Source of the DNA: Lentisphaeria bacterium
GTDB lineage: Bacteria; Verrucomicrobiota; Lentisphaeria; Oligosphaerales; Oligosphaeraceae
Length of the DNA: 64,000 bases
Direction: 5' to 3'
Assembly (NCBI GenBank): GCA_016288215.1
Contig: JAEEYQ010000011.1
Location: 62,001 to 126,000, forward strand
A program made the position numbers and the translations under genes. Every line of letters starts with the position of its first letter. Position 1 is the first letter of the stretch. Shown here piece by piece: positions 58,680-64,000 of the stretch. The notes under the pieces were generated by a model. That model searched no databases. It had not been told where the DNA came from and saw only the letters and a program-made list of their open reading frames with translations.

Positions 58680-59387
58680 ATGTCCAAAACCGTGCTCATC
58701 ACAGGGGCTGCCCTCCGCATTGGGCGGGAGTTGGCCTGCGCTTTCGCGAAGGATGGCTGGCGAGTCATTGTCCATTATCGCCGTTCCAAGGCGGAGGCGG
58801 AGGCGTTGGCGGCGCAATTGGGCGGCGTGGCTGTTCAGGGGAATCTTTCCTCTGCCGCCGCCGGCGAAACGCTCTTTGGGAAGCTTGAGTCACAACATCT
58901 TCTCCCAGAATGTCTTATAAATAACGCCTCCGAATATGGACGGGAAAATCTGCGGGAGGTTTCCGCAGAGCGGATGGAAGCCCTTCTGGCGGTGAACTTT
59001 ACCGCGCCGCTGTCCCTGATGCAGGCATTTGCCCGCCATTGCGGCAAAGGCCACATCATCAATCTGTTGGATCAGAGCATCGCCTATCCGGACAAACGGC
59101 GCGGCGTCTATGCTCTGGCCAAAAAGGCCCTGTGGCATGCCACGGAGGCTGCCGCGCTGGAGTGGGCACCGGACATTCGCGTCAACGGCGTGGCCCCTGG
59201 ACTGGTGTGCAGTCCGCCGGGTGTCGATCCGGCCAAAATCGCCAATGTCTTGCAGTCGAGTCCGTTGGGACGACGGAACACCGAAGGGGAAATTGCCCAG
59301 GCCTGCCTGTATCTGGCCCATGCCCCCTCTGTCACAGGCCAAATCCTCTATGTGGATGGCGGCATGCATTTGGGAATCAACAATTAA
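58680..59387 (+). CDS. Pteridine-reductase-like short-chain dehydrogenase (FolM/PTR1 type)
   Basis: A 235-residue SDR. TGAALRIG (7-14) is the variant NADPH motif of pteridine reductases. INNASEYGRENL, LDQSIAYPDKRRGVYALAKKAL (catalytic Tyr-x-x-x-Lys) and ALEWAPDIRVNGVAPG follow the same group. FolM reduces dihydromonapterin or dihydrofolate. Given folK at 15639, a pterin role is plausible but not shown. It is co-directional with cdsZ (nine-base gap). Its downstream region has simple TTCAC repeats. Confidence 0.85.
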   Translation: MSKTVLITGAALRIGRELACAFAKDGWRVIVHYRRSKAEAEALAAQLGGVAVQGNLSSAAAGETLFGKLESQHLLPECLINNASEYGRENLREVSAERMEALLAVNFTAPLSLMQAFARHCGKGHIINLLDQSIAYPDKRRGVYALAKKALWHATEAAALEWAPDIRVNGVAPGLVCSPPGVDPAKIANVLQSSPLGRRNTEGEIAQACLYLAHAPSVTGQILYVDGGMHLGINN

Positions 59388-59410
59388 GAGTAAAAAAACT
59401 AATTCTATCT

Positions 59411-59448
59411 TTTCACTTTTCACATTTCACCTTTTACGTCCCACGTCC
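59411..59448. repeat. Degenerate TTCAC / CCCACGT simple repeat tract
   Basis: TTTCACTTTTCACATTTCAC, then CTTTTACGTCCCACGTCC. The same words, inverted, occur at 5441-5460 and 5622-5640. These look like drifting short-period repeats in gene gaps. Confidence 0.5.
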
Positions 59449-59489
59449 AATTGTTAATTACGAATTGCTGATTATTTAAGGAATTGCCC

Positions 59490-60563
59490 ATGAAATCATA
59501 TTTGGAGATGTTGAAGGAACTGATGGCGTGCCGCGCCATGACGGACAACGTCGCCGGCGTCAACCTTGCCGTGGCATGCATGGAGGACTATGCACGCCAA
59601 GAGGGGCTGTACACGGCGGTGGAGGACTTTGACGGCCGCAAGGCGCTCTTCATCTCCACGGTGGCGGGCAAGACGGCGGAGTTTCTGCTGAATACCCATC
59701 TGGACGTGGTCGCCGTTCCTTCCGAGGACATGTTTACGCCGCAGATCCGCGATGGCTATGTCTATGGCCGCGGCCCCTTTGACGATCAGGGGCAGGCTCT
59801 TTGCGCCCTTCAGGTCGTGGCGGCGCTTAAGGGAAAGGCCTCTGTCTGCGCCATCTTCAGCACGGACGAGGAGCACGGCGGACAGACCACCATCGGCATG
59901 GTCAATCGTGGCTATGCCGCCACAAAAATGGGCCTGGTCGTTGACGGCAGCCCCTATGCCGTCGCCGTTGCCCAAAAGGGCATCATCTCCCTTGAGCTGG
60001 TGGCTCGTGGACGGGCCGGACATGCCTCCGCCCCATGGGCCTTTGACAATGCGTTGGACAAGCTGATTGACGGCTACCTTCGTCTGAGGAGCGCATGGAA
60101 ACCCGTGACGGAGAATGATCAATGGCATGACACCATGGCGGCCACCGTCCTGCAGGCCGGAGATCCCGCCGCCACGAACCAGATTCCTGGAGAAGCACGT
60201 ATGTCATTGAATATCAGATATATACGAGAAGAGAACCATGAACGCATCGTCCAATGGGTCCGCGAGGTGACGCAGCTGGAGGTGGTGGAAGGCGCCCATC
60301 ATTGCCTTCCCATGGTCACCGACGACCGGCATCCCCTTGTGCAAAGCCTGCTTCAGGAACTTCGTAACACCTTCCCGGAGAAGAAGGTGGACACGCTCCG
60401 CATGAACGGCGCCACCGACGCGCGGCATCTGGTCAGCATGGGCGTGCCGCTTGGCATCATCGGCCTGCCGGGGGATGACGCCCATGGCCCGCAGGAACGG
60501 CTTCTGCTCTCTGGCGTTGATGCTTACCGCGATCTGCTCATCCGCTTCATTCAGAGAAACTAA
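59490..60563 (+). CDS. M20-family zinc amidohydrolase/peptidase
   Basis: A 357-residue metallohydrolase. NTHLDVV gives the first zinc His and the catalytic Asp, GRGPFDDQG the bridging Asp, and STDEEHGG the Glu base and Glu ligand. GRAGHAS begins the dimerisation domain, and DDAHGPQE near the end supplies the last zinc His. It probably acts as a dipeptidase or deacylase; the substrate is open. AAGGA is seven bases before the ATG at 59490. It is followed in two bases by the GH127 gene. Confidence 0.93.
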   Translation: MKSYLEMLKELMACRAMTDNVAGVNLAVACMEDYARQEGLYTAVEDFDGRKALFISTVAGKTAEFLLNTHLDVVAVPSEDMFTPQIRDGYVYGRGPFDDQGQALCALQVVAALKGKASVCAIFSTDEEHGGQTTIGMVNRGYAATKMGLVVDGSPYAVAVAQKGIISLELVARGRAGHASAPWAFDNALDKLIDGYLRLRSAWKPVTENDQWHDTMAATVLQAGDPAATNQIPGEARMSLNIRYIREENHERIVQWVREVTQLEVVEGAHHCLPMVTDDRHPLVQSLLQELRNTFPEKKVDTLRMNGATDARHLVSMGVPLGIIGLPGDDAHGPQERLLLSGVDAYRDLLIRFIQRN

Positions 60564-60565
60564 CC

Positions 60566-62518
60566 ATGAAATCCAATGTTGCCTTGACCGCGCTATGTCT
60601 CGCCGTCAGCCTCGCACTGCAGTCCTGTATATATAAACCCCTGTCAAAGAACACAATACAGGAGATTCCATCCATGACCTATTCCTGCTTCACCTCCAAA
60701 GAAATCGAGCCCTGCGGCTGGCTGCGGCGGCAGCTGGAGATTCAGGCGGCCAGTCAGGCGGGCAATTTGGACCTCTTCTGGCCAGATGTCCGCGACAGCC
60801 GCTGGATCGGCGGCAACCGCGAGGGGTGGGAGCGGGTCCCCTATTGGCTGGACGGATTCATCCCGCTGGCCTATCTCCTGCGCAACGAGCCGATGATCAA
60901 TCGCGCAAAACGCTACGTGGACGCCATTCTCGCGCAGCAGTGCGACGACGGCTGGATTTGCCCCTGCACGCAGGAGGAGCGGGCAAAATATGACATGTGG
61001 GCCTTGCTGCTCCTCAGCAAGGTCCTCTGCCTCTATGCGGACTGCTCCGGCGACGATGCGCGCGTGGACGCCGCCCTCCGTCGCGCCTTCCGCCAGTTCA
61101 GCGGCCATCTTGACGCCTATCCTCTCTTCGGCTGGGGCAAGTTCCGCTGGTTCGAGGGGCTCATCGCCATCGACTGGCTGCAGCGGCGCAAGGCGGAGCC
61201 GTGGCTGGCCGAGCTGGCCGTCAAAATGCGCCGCCAGGGGTTCGACTACGCCGCGCAGGGCGACAATTGGCCCTTCAAGGAAAAAGAAAGCCGCTGGACC
61301 TTTGAGGCGCATGTGGTCAATCAGGGCATGGCGCTCAAGGCTGGCGCCCTAGCCAATCTGTTCGAGAAGGACGAACGTCAGGCCGCCTTGCCGAAACGCT
61401 ATCTGGAGCTGCTGCGAAAATACCACGGCATGGCTCACGGCCATTTCACGGGGGACGAATGTCTTGCGGGCACAAGCCCCATTCAGGGCAGTGAGCTGTG
61501 CAGCGTGGCGGAGGCCATGTATTCGGAGGAGATCCTGCTGGCGCTCAGCGGCGATCCCGTCTGGGGCGACTGGCTGGAGCAGCTTGCCTTCAACGCCTTT
61601 CCCGCAACCTGTTCGGAGGATATGTGGACCCATCAATACGACCAGCAGACCAACCAGATCGGCTGTATCTCGGAGTCCAAAATCATTTGGACCACCAACG
61701 GCAACCATGCCAACATGTTCGGACTTGAGCCGAACTACGGCTGCTGCACCGCCAACATGGGGCAGGCATGGCCGAAATTGGCATTGGCCACCTTCATGAA
61801 GGGCGATGACGGCGACAGTATTCTCTCCGCTGTCCTTGCGCCTGCGACGCTCAACACCACCATGAATGGTGTGTCCGTCCGCGTCCGTCTGGAGACGGAG
61901 TATCCCTTCCGAGACACGCTCGTCTACATTGTCGAATCCGCTGCCCCCGTGGAATTTAGCCTGGATATCCGCATTCCAGGCTTTGCGGACGCCGCCTCCG
62001 TCGATGGCGCGCCCGTGCGGACCGGAGCCATCCACCGCATCCATCGACGGTGGGAAGGGCGAACCGCCATTCAGGTCAAGCTGCAGTTCGCCCCGAAGCT
62101 GGAGAAGCGTCCAAGTGGCTTAATGGCACTGCATTACGGTCCGCTGCTTTTCTCCCTGCCCATCCCCTCCGTCAAAAAAGTCCTTGAATACGAGGCCGAT
62201 GGCGTCCTGCGAAAATTTCCCTTCTGCGACTACGACATCCGCCCCAACGCCCCATGGAACTATGGCTTTGCAGGGGACGGCTTCCGCATCGTGGAACGTC
62301 CCGTCTCTGACACGCCCTTCAGCGAGAGCGCTCCGGCGCTGGTCATTGAGGGGGAGATGGCTCCCGTCCCATGGAAGATCAAGGACGGCTTCACATTCGT
62401 CTGCGAAGAGCGCCCCGAAGCCACTGTCGCGGAGGGCCCTGCGCGAACAATGACGCTTATCCCCTACGGCTGCACGACGTTGCGCATGACGGAAATGCCA
62501 TTGGTCACCACGCCATGA
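60566..62518 (+). CDS. GH127-family lipoprotein (beta-L-arabinofuranosidase-like)
   Basis: A 650-residue lipoprotein (lipobox LALQSC, Cys21). The (alpha/alpha)6 barrel and C-terminal beta-sandwich match GH127/DUF1680. The zinc-cysteine site is conserved: E310 and C312 in GSELCSVAEAM, C393 and C394 in YGCCTANMG. The order and E-x-C / CC spacing equal the E338, C340, C417, C418 set of HypBA1, where the first cysteine of the CC pair is the nucleophile. It should cleave terminal L-arabinofuranose or a related sugar at the cell surface. It directly follows the M20 gene. Confidence 0.93.
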   Translation: MKSNVALTALCLAVSLALQSCIYKPLSKNTIQEIPSMTYSCFTSKEIEPCGWLRRQLEIQAASQAGNLDLFWPDVRDSRWIGGNREGWERVPYWLDGFIPLAYLLRNEPMINRAKRYVDAILAQQCDDGWICPCTQEERAKYDMWALLLLSKVLCLYADCSGDDARVDAALRRAFRQFSGHLDAYPLFGWGKFRWFEGLIAIDWLQRRKAEPWLAELAVKMRRQGFDYAAQGDNWPFKEKESRWTFEAHVVNQGMALKAGALANLFEKDERQAALPKRYLELLRKYHGMAHGHFTGDECLAGTSPIQGSELCSVAEAMYSEEILLALSGDPVWGDWLEQLAFNAFPATCSEDMWTHQYDQQTNQIGCISESKIIWTTNGNHANMFGLEPNYGCCTANMGQAWPKLALATFMKGDDGDSILSAVLAPATLNTTMNGVSVRVRLETEYPFRDTLVYIVESAAPVEFSLDIRIPGFADAASVDGAPVRTGAIHRIHRRWEGRTAIQVKLQFAPKLEKRPSGLMALHYGPLLFSLPIPSVKKVLEYEADGVLRKFPFCDYDIRPNAPWNYGFAGDGFRIVERPVSDTPFSESAPALVIEGEMAPVPWKIKDGFTFVCEERPEATVAEGPARTMTLIPYGCTTLRMTEMPLVTTP

Positions 62519-62582
62519 CAAGGTTAACTATCTGATAATCAGCATCTTAGACATTCGCCGAATCATTGTCCTCCCTCTCCAT

Positions 62583-62636
62583 AATTCCTAATCTCTCATC
62601 TCAAATTCCTAATTTCTAATTTCTAATTCCTAATTA
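62583..62636. repeat. AATTAGG simple repeat (inverted orientation), copy 4
   Basis: Reads AATTCCTAATCTCTCATCTC, then AAATTCCTAATTTCTAATTT and CTAATTCCTAATTA, filling the gap between GH127 and pilT. Confidence 0.6.
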
Positions 62637-62653
62637 TATAATGGACTGTGTCT

Positions 62654-63724
62654 ATGCCGAAAATTGACGAATTTCTTCATGAACTGATTGCCAAAGGCGG
62701 CTCGGATCTGCATTTGTGCTCCACGTTGCCGCCGAAAATCCGAGTCCATGGCCAGTTGGAGGCATTGCCCGTGCCGCCCATCTCGCCGGATGAGATGACT
62801 GTCATCTTGAAGGAGATTGCGCCTCCGGCCAAGTGGGAGTGGTTCCTCAAGAACCTGGACCAGGACTTCGCCTATGAGATTAAAGACACTGCGCGCTTCC
62901 GTGTCAACTATATGAACAACCATTTCGGGCCAGGCGCGGTCCTGCGCATCATTCCCACCCACATTCAGACCATTGACGAATTGCATTTGCCGCCCGTTCT
63001 GCGGGAAGTCTGCGACTATGTCAGCGGACTGGTTCTGGTGACGGGCCCCACGGGAAGCGGCAAATCCACCACGCTCGCCGCCATGATCGACTACATCAAC
63101 GAGACCCGCAGCAAGCACATCATCACCATCGAGGACCCTATCGAGTTCGTGCATCCCAACAAGAAGTCCATCATCGTGCAACGGGAAGTCGGCAGCGACA
63201 CGGAGGCCTTCGGCATTGCCTTGCGGGGTGCCATGCGAGCTGACCCGGATATCATTCTTGTCGGCGAAATGCGAGATCTCGAGACCATGAATTTGGCGCT
63301 GACCTGCGCCTCCATGGGCATGCTGGTCTTTGCCACGCTGCATACCAACAACGCGCCGAAGACCGTGGACCGCATCATCGACACCTTTCCCGCCGAACAG
63401 CAGCCTCAAATCCGCGCCATGCTGGCCCAATCCCTCAAGGCGGTCATCTCCCAGCTGCTTTGCCGAACCGTGGACGGACATGGCCGCATCGCCACCCATG
63501 AGATTCTGCTCTACCATGAGGCGCTTCCCTCCACCATCCGCGATGGCCAGATTGCCAACATCCGCAGCATCATCGAACAGTCCAGCGGACGAGGCATGAA
63601 GACCATGGACAATGATCTGATGCGGCTTTACCGCGAAGGACGAATCTCCGCCACGGAGGCCTACATGAAAGCTACGGTGAAAAGCGATTTTGAGCCGCTT
63701 CTGGCCAAGGAAAAAGCCATTTGA
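62654..63724 (+). CDS. pilT: Twitching-motility/retraction ATPase PilT
   Basis: A 356-residue hexameric ATPase that retracts type IV pili. GGSDLHLCSTLPPKIRVHGQLE is the N-domain, GPTGSGKST (131-139) is Walker A, ITIEDPIEFVHPNKKSIIVQREVG is the Asp box, PDIILVGEMRDLET (199-211) is Walker B and FATLHTNNAPKTVDRIID is the His box with AIRA-like downstream segments. All are intact. No ribosome site is visible before the ATG at 62654. It may act with pseudopilins such as that at 44635. Confidence 0.93.
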   Translation: MPKIDEFLHELIAKGGSDLHLCSTLPPKIRVHGQLEALPVPPISPDEMTVILKEIAPPAKWEWFLKNLDQDFAYEIKDTARFRVNYMNNHFGPGAVLRIIPTHIQTIDELHLPPVLREVCDYVSGLVLVTGPTGSGKSTTLAAMIDYINETRSKHIITIEDPIEFVHPNKKSIIVQREVGSDTEAFGIALRGAMRADPDIILVGEMRDLETMNLALTCASMGMLVFATLHTNNAPKTVDRIIDTFPAEQQPQIRAMLAQSLKAVISQLLCRTVDGHGRIATHEILLYHEALPSTIRDGQIANIRSIIEQSSGRGMKTMDNDLMRLYREGRISATEAYMKATVKSDFEPLLAKEKAI

Positions 63725-63737
63725 GAGGATAATGCAG

Positions 63738-64000
63738 ATGATTACTATTCGTCAAGGACGGCCGGAGGACTTCCCAACGGTCATGGAGCAGGTTGTCCAG
63801 AGCTTTCGGGAGCGGAATCCTGCCCACATCCGGTTTGAGGCGCTTCAGCCAGATGCCATCGGCCCTTCCATGGAGAAGATGGCCACCTGGCGGTTGGCTG
63901 AAGTGGATGGACAGGTGGCCGCCGGCATACAGATCATCCCCCAGCGCCTGAAATTAGGCGAGGCGGAAGTCCCCGTGGGCGGTATCGGCAATGTCTATTG
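63738..64000 (+). CDS. GNAT-family N-acetyltransferase (5' part; continues past the window)
   Basis: The open frame runs to the window edge (87 codons). MITIRQGRPEDFPTVMEQVVQSF is the usual GNAT first strand and helix, and ATWRLAEVDGQVAAGIQIIPQRLKLGEAEVPVGGIGNVY is the strand 2-4 region. The acetyl-CoA loop (Q/R-x-x-G-x-G/A) lies beyond the window. GAGAGG at 63724-63728 favours the ATG at 63738 over 63732. It begins 13 bases after pilT. Confidence 0.82.
   Translation, partial: MITIRQGRPEDFPTVMEQVVQSFRERNPAHIRFEALQPDAIGPSMEKMATWRLAEVDGQVAAGIQIIPQRLKLGEAEVPVGGIGNVY

Noticed and set aside
1-64000. CRISPR arrays, prophage, transposase genes, tRNA or rRNA genes
   Set aside because: No regularly spaced repeat-spacer pattern, phage structural gene, transposase motif or cloverleaf-like stretch was recognised by eye. 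A dedicated scan (tRNAscan-SE, CRISPR finder) could still detect a missed tRNA or short array.

Overview
The window looks like a chromosomal segment of a Gram-negative member of the PVC superphylum. The best guess is a gut-type Lentisphaerota (Victivallales-like) bacterium. That is inference from gene content, not from a marker-gene tree. Supporting signs are an orphan pseudopilin with the H-X9-DG tail typical of PVC bacteria, two large DUF4838 proteins, and many secreted or lipoprotein glycan-active enzymes (GH38, GH127, a clan GH-A enzyme, GH123/DUF4091-like, GHL10-like, a beta-helix protein). Coding regions are mostly GC-rich. Shine-Dalgarno sites are clear before many genes but absent before others. 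I saw no tRNA, rRNA, CRISPR array, transposase or integrase.

Layout: 1-2235 holds a PfkB sugar kinase (cut by the window edge) and argJ. 2319-5277 is an AT-richer locus with a Ser/Thr kinase, a TubZ/FtsZ-like GTPase and a small winged-helix-like (TubR-like) protein, preceded by short direct repeats. 5698-13813 holds aroQ and three large secreted glycan enzymes. 14329-25715 holds a DUF2752 membrane protein, an Asp23/AmaP-like pair, folK, trmO, dapA, a possible CobS relative, two family-2 glycosyltransferases, an SF1 helicase and a beta-helix protein. 25782-33781 holds an esterase-like hydrolase, UDP-xylose synthase, a small basic protein, an SSS transporter, recA, the CinA C-terminal domain, acpS and rdgC. 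34014-41699 holds a GH38 mannosidase, a low-GC DUF3990/DUF3791/DUF3791 module, and a four-gene sugar-acid catabolic operon (SDR, enolase-superfamily dehydratase, DHDPS-type aldolase, mutarotase-like). 41847-53569 holds two DUF4838 proteins around a pseudopilin, a short FtsZ-related protein lacking the GTPase signature, an aldolase/dehydrogenase fusion, and butyrate kinase with phosphate acetyltransferase. 53687-57761 is a tight membrane operon: tandem AAA+ ATPase, anchored flavin-reductase-like protein, and FMN-binding/CxxxCP electron carrier. 57954-64000 holds CdsZ, a pteridine-reductase-like SDR, an M20 peptidase, GH127, PilT and the start of a GNAT acetyltransferase.

Two items stand out. 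The first is the kinase/TubZ-like/TubR-like locus with upstream iteron-like repeats, which resembles a type III segregation system but sits among housekeeping genes. The second is a 233-residue FtsZ relative that keeps the FtsZ C-terminal peptide but has lost the GTP-binding signature and the catalytic T7 loop. The intergenic DNA also carries several small repeat families, including hairpin elements whose stems differ by compensatory changes.
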